Origin: JAXHTH01 sp034211115
GTDB taxonomy: Bacteria; Planctomycetota; Phycisphaerae; Phycisphaerales; SM1A02
Length of the DNA stretch: 5,161 nucleotides
Assembly: GCA_034211115.1 (NCBI GenBank)
Contig: JAXHTH010000134.1
Location: 1-5,161, forward strand
Direction of reading: 5' to 3'
The position numbers and the translations under genes are program-made. Under the pieces are notes generated by a model. That model saw nothing but the letters and a program-made list of their open reading frames with translations, was not told the origin of the DNA and did no database searches. Shown here in pieces: positions 1 to 5,161 of this stretch (the first letter of the stretch is position 1; each line of letters starts with the position of its first letter).

Positions 1-1412
1 GTGCCCCGCACGATCGAATCGTCCAGCACCACCAGCGTGTCGTCGGGGCGGACCACGCCCCGGGTGATGTCGTAGATGTGGGTGACGAGATCCCGCCGCG
101 CCTCGTCGTGGGTGATGAACGTGCGGAGGCGCTGGTCCTTGTGGGCGATCTTCTCCGCCCGCACGTGGCCGTTGAGCAGCCGATCGAGATCGGACGGCTC
201 GGCCTGGCCGGCGCGGATCTTCTGCCAGATGTGCTCGGCGGTGCGGCGGCGCGTGCGCTCGTCGATCTCATCCACCAGGCCCAGGTAGGCCGATTCGGCC
301 GTGTTGGGGATGAAGCTGAACACGGCGTGCTCGACGTCGTCCTCGATCGCCTCCAGCACGCGGGGGGCGAGGAACCGCCCCAGCGCCTTGCGCTGCCGGT
401 AGATGTCCGGATCGTTGCCGCGACTGAAGTAGATGCGCTCGAACGTGCACTGGCGCAGCTCCAGCGCTTCGGTGAACGGTTCGTGCCGCATGCGGCCGTC
501 CGCCTTGACGACGAGGACGTGTCCGGGCCTGACGGGCTCGATCGCCTCGGGCTCGACGTCGAAGACGTTGGCCAGCGCTGCGCGTTCGGAGGCGACGGCG
601 ACGACCTCTTCATCGACGTGGAAGAAGACGGGTCGGATGCCCGCGCCGTCGCGGCAGGCGAAGGCGTCGCCGTTGCCCAGCACCCCGGCGAAGGCGTACC
701 CGCCGTCCCACCCCTCCGCCGCCTTCCGCAGCACGCGCACGAGATCCAGCTCGCGCGAGACCTCCTCGGCGAGCAGGCGCCCGGCAAGCCCGCGGAACGA
801 CTCGGGGCCCATCGTGGCCTGGAGGAACTCATGCTCGCGATCGAGGAAATACCCGATGCGCTCGAGGATCACCTGCGTGTCCGATTCGCCCACGGGATTG
901 AGGCCGTACTCGACCAGTTGCGCGAACAGGTCGGCGGCGTTGGTCATGTTGAAGTTGCCCGCGACGGCGAGGTTCCGGCTGGCGGTGTTGCTCTTGCGCA
1001 CGAGCGGGTGGCAGTTGGCGAGCTTGTACTGGGAGTGGGTGCCGTAGCGGAGATGACCGAGATAGAGCTCGCCGAGGAACTCCGCCCGCCGCTTCATGGC
1101 GTGCTCGTCCTTGGCGGCCCAGGATCGCGCCGAGGTGTTGCGCACGCCGCGCATGACGACGTCGAAGATCCGCTCCAGGGCGTTGTGCTTGTCGGAGCGG
1201 AGGCGGAGCAGGTATTTCTCGCCCGGGTGCATGTTGGCCTTGACCACGGCCATCCCCGCCCCGTCCTGGCCGCGGTTGTGCTGCTTTTCCATGAGCAGGT
1301 AGAGGCGGCGGAGCCCCCAGGCCGGGTCGCCGTAGCGGTCGCGGTAGAAGGACAGTGGCTGGCGAAGCCGGACCAGAGCGATGCCGCATTCGTGACCGAT
1401 GAAGTCGCTCAT
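1..1412 (-). CDS. purF: Amidophosphoribosyltransferase (glutamine PRPP amidotransferase), long form, C-terminus outside window
   Basis: This enzyme catalyses the first committed step of de novo purine synthesis in the cytoplasm: PRPP plus glutamine gives 5-phosphoribosylamine. The frame is open for 470 codons from ATG at 1412 to the window edge. The N-terminal glutaminase domain (Ntn hydrolase) shows the opening MSDFIGHECGIA with candidate nucleophile Cys9, then QHNRGQDGAG (44-53), GHLRYGTHS (119-127), ANCHPL (132-137) and GNFNMTN (152-158). The phosphoribosyltransferase part has CTFERIYFSR (322-331) and, at the truncated end, the PRPP loop VVLDDSIVRG (461-470). The PRPP loop lies about 100 residues later than in the E. 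coli enzyme, as I recall for the long Bacteroidetes/Planctomycetes type. By analogy with other PurF proteins, the eight residues before Cys9 are probably removed as a propeptide; this is inferred. The start is fixed by family resemblance, since no Shine-Dalgarno precedes it. It is transcribed divergently from the HD-GYP gene. Confidence 0.95.
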   Translation of the reverse strand, partial: MSDFIGHECGIALVRLRQPLSFYRDRYGDPAWGLRRLYLLMEKQHNRGQDGAGMAVVKANMHPGEKYLLRLRSDKHNALERIFDVVMRGVRNTSARSWAAKDEHAMKRRAEFLGELYLGHLRYGTHSQYKLANCHPLVRKSNTASRNLAVAGNFNMTNAADLFAQLVEYGLNPVGESDTQVILERIGYFLDREHEFLQATMGPESFRGLAGRLLAEEVSRELDLVRVLRKAAEGWDGGYAFAGVLGNGDAFACRDGAGIRPVFFHVDEEVVAVASERAALANVFDVEPEAIEPVRPGHVLVVKADGRMRHEPFTEALELRQCTFERIYFSRGNDPDIYRQRKALGRFLAPRVLEAIEDDVEHAVFSFIPNTAESAYLGLVDEIDERTRRRTAEHIWQKIRAGQAEPSDLDRLLNGHVRAEKIAHKDQRLRTFITHDEARRDLVTHIYDITRGVVRPDDTLVVLDDSIVRG

Positions 1413-1534
1413 GGAAAGGAGAAGGGTAGGCCCCCATCCCCCGGGCAGCAAACAAGCCGACCGGGGCCTCCTCCGATACCCTCCACCTGCGGCACCGTTC
1501 CGTCAGGCGGGGCACGGACGTATCATCACCCGCC
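1413..1534. other. Divergent intergenic region between purF and the HD-GYP gene
   Basis: These 122 bases must carry the start signals of both divergent genes unless transcription enters from elsewhere. Read towards purF, the bases just before the ATG are pyrimidine-rich (CCTTCTCCTTTCC), so there is no Shine-Dalgarno there. A GGAGGAGG on that strand (1468-1475) is too far away, and I found no start codon in the purF frame near it. I see no convincing -35/-10 pair for purF. Read towards the HD-GYP gene, TATCAT at 1521-1526 is the only good -10-like hexamer. Confidence 0.6.
1521..1526 (+). promoter_or_regulatory. Putative -10 element (TATCAT) of the HD-GYP gene
   Basis: TATCAT matches the sigma70 -10 consensus at five of six bases and ends eight bases before the GTG start. 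A transcript starting the usual 6-8 bases downstream would begin at or next to the start codon, making the mRNA leaderless. No good -35 is visible at the expected distance (TTCCGT at 1498-1503 is poor), so the call is tentative. Confidence 0.35.
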
Positions 1535-2902
1535 GTGCGGCGACGCTTCTCCAAACGCTGGACCCTCGTGCTCCTCCTCTCGGCGGGGCAGGTGATCTGC
1601 CTGCTGGGGGCCCTGTTCTGGTTCGCCAATCGCGTGCAGCACACGACGAGCGAGATCGTGCGTCAGCGCACCCTCGCCGCGTCCGAGCAGTTCGCGGCCC
1701 AGACCGCCGCGTTCATTCAGCAACTGGGACTGCGGAACCTGTCCGTCGGCTCGGCCGACTGGCAGCGCCTCCAGCAGTTCGTCGAGAATAACCGCCTGCC
1801 CAACGAGGGGTTTCTCTGCGTGATCGATTCCCGCGACGGGCGCATCGTCTGCCATCCGGACCTGGCGGATCGTCCCGGGCTGGCGGATCGGGACGTGGCC
1901 TCGGCGATCCTGCACGGCCCGGCGGGCGATCGGCGGCTGATCGACCTGGAGACCGGCGCGGGCTGGTCCGAGTTTGCCGACGGCACGCAGCTCATCGCCG
2001 TCCAGGCCCTGCCCGAGCTGGGCGTGCGGGTGCTCGCCCATCAGCACGAGGCGCCGATCCGGGCCGCGATCGGCGAGTTCACCGCCCGCATCCGCCTCAT
2101 CGGCCTGCTCATCACGCTCGTCCTCGCCCTCCTGCTCGCCTTCGTCACCTGGCTCATCGTGCAGGGCTACGACCACCGGCTCGCGGAGATCAACGAGAAC
2201 CTCGAGGAGATCGTGCAGCGCCGGACCGCCGCGCTGCTCCAGTCGCGCAGCGCCGTCATCCTCGGCCTCGCCAAGCTCGCCGAGTCGCGCGATGATGAGA
2301 CCGGCCGGCACCTCGATCGCATCCGCCGCTACGTGCGCATCCTCGGCGAGCAACTGAAAGACGCGCACGTTGAGGTGGATGAGGAGTTCATCGCGACGAT
2401 TTCCGAGACGTCGGCGCTGCACGACATCGGCAAGGTGGGCATCCCTGACGACGTGCTGCTCAAGCCCGGCCGGCTCACCGACGAGCAGCGCGCGATCATC
2501 CAGAAACACCCGCTCATCGGCGGCGACACGCTCCTGGCCGTCAAGCAGCGCTGGGGCGATGACACCTTCCTCGTCACCGCCTGCGAAATCGCCTTCGCGC
2601 ATCACGAGCGCTGGGACGGCGGAGGTTATCCGTTCGGACTCGCCGGCGAGATGATCCCGCTCTCCGGGCGCATCGTCGCCCTCGCCGACGTGTACGATGC
2701 GCTGACGACGAAGCGCATCTACAAGCCGCCGGTGTCGCACGAGGCGGCGAAGAAGATCATCGTCGACGGAGCCGGCGCGCACTTCGATCCGCGCGTGGTC
2801 GAGGCGTTCCTCGCCGCGGAGGATGAGTTCGTCGCGGTGCACCGGGAGCTGGGGGCGGAAGAAGCGACGGAGCGACGGGGCGACGAAGCGACGGAGGGGT
2901 GA
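1535..2902 (+). CDS. Membrane-anchored Cache-like sensor with HD-GYP c-di-GMP phosphodiesterase domain
   Basis: This 455-residue protein probably senses an extracytoplasmic signal and hydrolyses cyclic di-GMP inside the cell. A basic N-terminus (MRRRFSKRW) leads into membrane helix 1 (about 10-31). An extracytoplasmic domain (about 32-185) follows, whose core GFLCVIDSRDGRIVCHPDL (92-110) looks like a Cache/PAS-type fold. Helix 2 spans about 186-209, then comes a short charged coiled coil (about 212-236) and no HAMP domain. The HD-GYP domain fills about 237-430 with its expected residues: RDDETGRH (252-259), HDIGK (296-300), KH (324-325), HHERWDGGGYP (356-366), ADVYDAL (384-390) and HFDP (416-419). 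All usual metal ligands appear present, so activity is likely. The GTG start was chosen because it gives a proper positive-inside anchor; no Shine-Dalgarno lies before it. The last 15 residues are low-complexity tail. The target pathway cannot be told from the context. Confidence 0.92.
   Translation: MRRRFSKRWTLVLLLSAGQVICLLGALFWFANRVQHTTSEIVRQRTLAASEQFAAQTAAFIQQLGLRNLSVGSADWQRLQQFVENNRLPNEGFLCVIDSRDGRIVCHPDLADRPGLADRDVASAILHGPAGDRRLIDLETGAGWSEFADGTQLIAVQALPELGVRVLAHQHEAPIRAAIGEFTARIRLIGLLITLVLALLLAFVTWLIVQGYDHRLAEINENLEEIVQRRTAALLQSRSAVILGLAKLAESRDDETGRHLDRIRRYVRILGEQLKDAHVEVDEEFIATISETSALHDIGKVGIPDDVLLKPGRLTDEQRAIIQKHPLIGGDTLLAVKQRWGDDTFLVTACEIAFAHHERWDGGGYPFGLAGEMIPLSGRIVALADVYDALTTKRIYKPPVSHEAAKKIIVDGAGAHFDPRVVEAFLAAEDEFVAVHRELGAEEATERRGDEATEG
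2864..2895 (+). repeat. Four tandem 8-bp units GCGACGRR at the 3' end of the HD-GYP gene
   Basis: Units are GCGACGGA (2864-2871), GCGACGGG (2872-2879), GCGACGAA (2880-2887) and GCGACGGA (2888-2895). They encode the tail after the HD-GYP domain and end four bases before the TGA. Because eight is not a multiple of three, each unit is read in a different frame and the encoded peptide is irregular (EATERRGDEATEG). This looks like a simple-sequence expansion that the gene now reads through. Confidence 0.85.
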
Positions 2903-3050
2903 AGCGCCTGCGCCTCGAGTCACTAGGCGAGCCCGTTTCGCGGCGGGGTTCACCCCCGCGCACAGCGCCCGAATCGCCGGCATTGATCGCCCCTAATCCC
3001 CTGTCAGAGGGCATCTTCGGGCCGTTCCACGCCCGATTCACACTTTATCC
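2903..3050. other. Non-coding stretch downstream of the HD-GYP gene
   Basis: No convincing gene is present. Directly after the stop there is a doubled hexamer GCGCCT (2904-2915), a weak inverted pair CGCCT/AGGCG (2911-2915 and 2925-2929), and the stronger hairpin annotated at 2940-2961. The rest, up to the AT-rich promoter region, shows no motif I can name. Confidence 0.5.
2940..2961 (+). terminator. G/C hairpin, possible transcription terminator of the HD-GYP gene
   Basis: GCGGGG (2943-2948) pairs with CCCCGC (2954-2959) across the loop TTCAC. Two more pairs below (2940-2941 with 2960-2961) form if G2942 is bulged. The all-G/C stem lies 37 bases after the stop codon, a sensible place for a terminator. 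There is no U-tract after it, so it is not a classic intrinsic terminator and may only stabilise the 3' end. Confidence 0.35.
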
Positions 3051-3070
3051 TTGAACGGATAAAAATATCC
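3044..3070. repeat. Three TATCC half-sites forming overlapping inverted repeats around the promoter
   Basis: TTTATCC (3044-3050) and GGATAAA (3057-3063) form a perfect 7-bp inverted repeat whose 6-bp centre is the -35 element. The right arm also pairs with a second TATCC (3066-3070): GGATA-AAAA-TATCC, a 14-bp dyad within the spacer. The three half-sites are centred about 11 and 9 bases apart, roughly one helical turn each. This arrangement is typical of an operator bound by a dimeric or cooperative regulator. As RNA the two hairpins would be mutually exclusive, but most of it lies upstream of the predicted transcript start. Confidence 0.6.
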
Positions 3071-3078
3071 TCTATGAT
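3051..3078 (+). promoter_or_regulatory. Sigma70-type promoter (TTGAAC-N16-TATGAT) of the propeller gene
   Basis: The -35 TTGAAC (3051-3056) matches four of six consensus bases, including TTGA. The -10 TATGAT (3073-3078) matches five of six, and the spacing is 16 bp. It sits in an AT-rich island of an otherwise very G+C-rich region. The start of transcription would fall near 3084-3086, leaving a leader of about 310 nt before the propeller gene. Confidence 0.7.
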
Positions 3079-3173
3079 CCCGGTAACGGGTTCGCTGCGA
3101 TCCCTCCGCAGGCGGGGGGAGGCGGGCGACGGAGGACCGATCGGGCGCGGCCCGCGGGCTCAACGCAAGGGGC

Positions 3174-3197
3174 CGAGCGGATGTACATCGCCGCTCG
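3174..3197 (+). promoter_or_regulatory. Leader hairpin with self-complementary loop
   Basis: CGAGCGG (3174-3180) and CCGCTCG (3191-3197) form a perfect 7-bp stem. The 10-base loop contains ATGTACAT, itself a palindrome; including stem base G3180 the palindrome is GATGTACATC (3180-3189). It could be an RNA stem-loop able to dimerise through its loop, or a DNA-binding site. No family is recognised. Confidence 0.4.
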
Positions 3198-3381
3198 ACA
3201 TCCATCCACAAGGGAAGATGAGATCCGGCGGCGATCCTGCGCGCCGAGTCTCGCCCCACCCCGCGACGCCGGCGGTGCGTCGATTCTCGACCGCGCTGCC
3301 CGCAGGTCGACCGGGACCCCGGCGTATGACACCATAACGGACGTGAGGACCGCCAAAGACAGACGCTCGCGAGGAAACCGG

Positions 3382-3387
3382 AAGGAG
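3382..3387 (+). promoter_or_regulatory. Ribosome binding site AAGGAG of the propeller gene
   Basis: AAGGAG ends seven bases before the ATG at 3395. This is the only clear Shine-Dalgarno among the three genes. It decides this start over a GTG immediately before it (3392) and internal ATGs at 3437, 3440 and 3449. Confidence 0.8.
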
Positions 3388-3394
3388 CGAAGTG

Positions 3395-5161
3395 ATGAAC
3401 GGGAAGCGAACAAGCGGTCGTGATGCGGTTCGCGCGATGATGGGAACGATGACCGGCCGGCTCGCGGCCTGCGCGTCCGCGGCGGCGTGCGCCCTGGCCC
3501 TCACCGCCGGCGGGGCATGGGGGCAGTGCCAGGCGTTCAAGGCCGAACCCGATGTTCAGTATCCCGCGGACTACTTCGGCTACTGTGCGATCAGCGGCGA
3601 CACCGCGATCATCGGGGCCTACGGTGACGACTCCGGCGGCTCGTCGGCCGGAGCCGCGTATGTGTTCGTGCGGGATGGCTGGTGGTGGTTTGAAACGCAA
3701 CAGCTTCTCGCCTCGGATGGTCAGATGTACGACAACTTCGGCAAGGCCGTCGCCATGAGCGCGGATGTGGCGATCATCGGGGCGCCGGAGGATGCCGATC
3801 TCGCCGAAGAGGCCGGCTCGGCGTACATCTTCCTCCGTCAGCGCGGCGTATGGATCGAGCGAATCAAGCTGCTTGCTTCCGACGGCGGCTATGAGCAGTT
3901 CTTCGGCGACGCGGTGGACATCGACGAGGACATCGCGGTGGTCGGCGCGCCAGACTACAGCGGCTTCGACGGCGCGACCGGTTCGGCCTACGTCTTCCGC
4001 GACGATGGCGAGGGGTGGTACGAGGACTTCAAGTTTGAGCCCTTCGACGGCGAGAGCGACGACTACTTCGGGTTCAGAGTCGCCGTCAGTGGCCCCGTCG
4101 TCGTCGTGGGAGCGCCGTGGCACGATGCGATGGGAGACGACAACGGCGCCGTCTACGTCTACCGCTGCCACGGCGGGACGATCTGGGCTCTCGATGCCAA
4201 GCTCCTGCCACCGGAGAATCATCCGAACAGCAATTTCGGAAACTCGGTGGCGGTCGACGGCGATGTCATTCTCGTTGGAAGGCCGGCGGGCGGGACGCCC
4301 TCCGGCGCCGCCTACGTCTACCGGTACGACGGCGCCGACTGGGTCGAGGAGACCATCCTGGTGCCACCCGAGGAGGGGGACAGCCGCTTCGGGTGGGCGG
4401 TGGCGGTCGACGACGATCTCGCGGTCGTCGGGGCCCGGTATGGCGACGGCGCCGAAGACGGGACCGGGTCCTTCCACCTCTTCCGCTTCGACGGCATGAA
4501 CTGGGAGGACGAACTGGATTACTTCGCGCCGGACGGCGAGATGGGGGACGGGCTGGGCCGCTCCGTCGCCGTCAGCGGCGAGATCATCGTCGGCGGCGCT
4601 CCGGGCGCGGGGCGCGGCGCCGCCTACATCATGGATATGCTCGATGATATCGGCGAGGACTGCAACAACAACGGCATCTGCGATGTCGATGACCTCGAGC
4701 ATGGCACCAGCGAGGACTGCAACGGAAACCACCGGCCCGATGAGTGCGACATCGCCGAGGGCATCAGCGAGGACTGCAACGAGAACGGCGTCCCCGACGA
4801 GTGCGACATCGCCGACGGCACCAGCGAGGACTGCAACGACAACGGCATCCCCGATGAGTGCGAGTCCCAGGAAGACAGCGATGGCGACGGCGTCATCGAC
4901 ATCTGCGACAACTGCCCCGACCATTACAACCCCGATCAGGCCGACTGCGATGACGATGGCATCGGCGATGTCTGTGCCATCGCCTGGGGCATCAGCGAGG
5001 ACTGCAACGAGAACGGCATTCCCGACAACTGCGAGACGGATTGCAACGGGAACGGCATCCCCGACGATTGCGACATCGCCGACGGCACCAGCGAGGACTG
5101 CAACGAGAACGCCGTTCCCGACGAGTGCGACATCGCCGACCTGACGAGCTGGGACTGCAAC
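3395..5161 (+). CDS. Exported FG-GAP-type beta-propeller protein with Cys-Asn-rich DCNxNG repeats, C-terminus outside window
   Basis: The frame is open for 589 codons to the window edge. A signal peptide (residues 1-43: long basic n-region, hydrophobic 23-40, likely cleavage AWG|Q at 43/44) points to Sec export. Residues about 59-418 hold seven repeats of 51-56 residues, each beginning FG.xVAv.gd and continuing (I/V)(V/I)GAP, then GxAYVF and W. FG pairs lie at 61, 115, 170, 225, 281 and 332, with LG at 387. This matches FG-GAP_2/integrin-alpha-like blades, so a closed seven-bladed propeller is likely. Residues 422-589 carry 19-residue DCNxNGxPDxCDIAxGTSE repeats interrupted by one thrombospondin type 3-like unit (494-527: DSDGDG, CDNCP, YNPDQADCDDDG). 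The D/N-rich loops suggest calcium binding, by analogy only. It is probably a surface or secreted protein; ligand and anchoring are unknown. It has its own promoter and a good ribosome site. Confidence 0.88.
   Translation, partial: MNGKRTSGRDAVRAMMGTMTGRLAACASAAACALALTAGGAWGQCQAFKAEPDVQYPADYFGYCAISGDTAIIGAYGDDSGGSSAGAAYVFVRDGWWWFETQQLLASDGQMYDNFGKAVAMSADVAIIGAPEDADLAEEAGSAYIFLRQRGVWIERIKLLASDGGYEQFFGDAVDIDEDIAVVGAPDYSGFDGATGSAYVFRDDGEGWYEDFKFEPFDGESDDYFGFRVAVSGPVVVVGAPWHDAMGDDNGAVYVYRCHGGTIWALDAKLLPPENHPNSNFGNSVAVDGDVILVGRPAGGTPSGAAYVYRYDGADWVEETILVPPEEGDSRFGWAVAVDDDLAVVGARYGDGAEDGTGSFHLFRFDGMNWEDELDYFAPDGEMGDGLGRSVAVSGEIIVGGAPGAGRGAAYIMDMLDDIGEDCNNNGICDVDDLEHGTSEDCNGNHRPDECDIAEGISEDCNENGVPDECDIADGTSEDCNDNGIPDECESQEDSDGDGVIDICDNCPDHYNPDQADCDDDGIGDVCAIAWGISEDCNENGIPDNCETDCNGNGIPDDCDIADGTSEDCNENAVPDECDIADLTSWDCN
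4658..5161 (+). repeat. 57-nt periodic coding repeats (DCNxNGxPDxCDIAxGTSE units)
   Basis: Repeat units begin at residues 422, 441, 460, 479, 536, 549, 568 and 587. Full units are 19 residues (57 nt). The unit at 536 is shortened to 13 residues, and the unit at 479 runs into the thrombospondin type 3-like insert (4874-4975). Each unit has a paired-cysteine pattern (DC...DxC) and a DxNxNGxxD-like acidic loop. DNA identity between units is high; one pair shares 38 identical bases. The array continues past the window. Confidence 0.92.

Larger units (their letters stand above)
3079..3394 (+). other. Long 5' leader of the propeller gene, with hairpins
   Basis: The predicted transcript has about 310 untranslated bases. 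Near its start is CCCG-GTAA-CGGG (3079-3090), a 4-bp stem with a GNRA-type loop. CCTCCG (3103-3108) can pair with CGGAGG (3130-3135). GCCCGCGGGC (3150-3159) and GGTCGACC (3305-3312) are palindromes. The clearest hairpin is at 3174-3197. I do not recognise a known riboswitch. An 80-codon open frame (3181-3423) preceded by AAGGGG (3167-3172) runs through the leader and overlaps the next gene's start. Its codons look unlike those of the neighbouring genes, and I do not call it a gene. Confidence 0.45.

Noticed and set aside
78..1595. A 505-codon plus-strand open frame opposite purF
   Set aside because: The minus strand here encodes an unmistakable PurF with all key motifs. The plus frame has no recognisable domain and runs on into the HD-GYP gene; it is a high-G+C shadow.
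2943..2959. GCGGG-GTTCACC-CCCGC, resembling a tRNA T-arm
   Set aside because: The loop lacks the invariant A58 when placed in T-arm register, and no acceptor stem, D-arm or anticodon arm is found around it.
1526..2983. A 485-codon minus-strand open frame opposite the HD-GYP gene, longer than that gene
   Set aside because: The plus frame has complete HD-GYP motifs and two membrane helices. The antisense frame shows only charged low-complexity sequence.
3325..3330. TATGAC as a second, closer -10 element for the propeller gene
   Set aside because: No -35-like hexamer lies 15-19 bases upstream, and the promoter at 3051-3078 is much better.
3181..3423. An 80-codon open frame in the leader, with AAGGGG eight bases upstream, overlapping the start of the propeller gene
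   Set aside because: By hand count about 23 of 80 codons end in A or T, whereas the neighbouring genes end mostly in G or C. The product is Arg-rich with no domain. It could still be a regulatory upstream frame, but the evidence is too thin.
3038..4924. A 628-codon minus-strand open frame opposite the propeller gene
   Set aside because: Its regularity mirrors the sense-strand repeats. The plus frame has a signal peptide, FG-GAP repeats, a ribosome site and a promoter.
4658..5161. Regularly spaced repeats that might suggest a CRISPR array
   Set aside because: The period is a multiple of three and stays in one open frame with conserved amino acids, there are no unique spacers, and no cas genes are visible.

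Overview
The window is about two thirds G+C and most likely comes from a planctomycete, probably of the Phycisphaerae type. Two things point there. The amidophosphoribosyltransferase is of the long kind that I know from Bacteroidetes and Planctomycetes, opening MSDFIGHECGIA. The last gene carries DCNxNGxPDxCD repeats, which are common in planctomycete exported proteins. Both assignments come from recalled family features; no search was run.

Layout: (1) positions 1-1412, minus strand: the first 470 codons of purF, cut by the window edge inside the PRPP-binding loop. (2) 1413-1534: a 122-base divergent intergenic region with a -10-like TATCAT just upstream of the next gene. (3) 1535-2902, plus strand: a complete membrane-anchored HD-GYP protein with an extracytoplasmic Cache-like sensor, a short coiled coil and a cytoplasmic c-di-GMP phosphodiesterase domain. 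Its last codons run through an 8-bp tandem repeat. (4) 2903-3394: a 492-base non-coding stretch holding a G/C hairpin that may end the HD-GYP transcript, a well-formed sigma70-type promoter (TTGAAC-16-TATGAT) laced with three TATCC half-sites, and a leader of about 310 nt with hairpins. (5) 3395-5161, plus strand: an exported protein, cut by the right edge, with a signal peptide, a seven-bladed FG-GAP-type beta-propeller and a Cys/Asp/Asn-rich repeat stalk with one thrombospondin type 3-like unit.

The three genes do not form an obvious operon or shared pathway: purine synthesis, second-messenger turnover and a cell-surface or secreted protein. purF and the HD-GYP gene are divergent. The HD-GYP gene and the propeller gene are co-directional but separated by a clear promoter. 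I see no RNA gene, mobile element or CRISPR array. The most interesting material is the regulatory region at about 3044-3200 and the architecture of the propeller-repeat protein. Several long open frames opposite or out of frame with these genes are shadows caused by high G+C.
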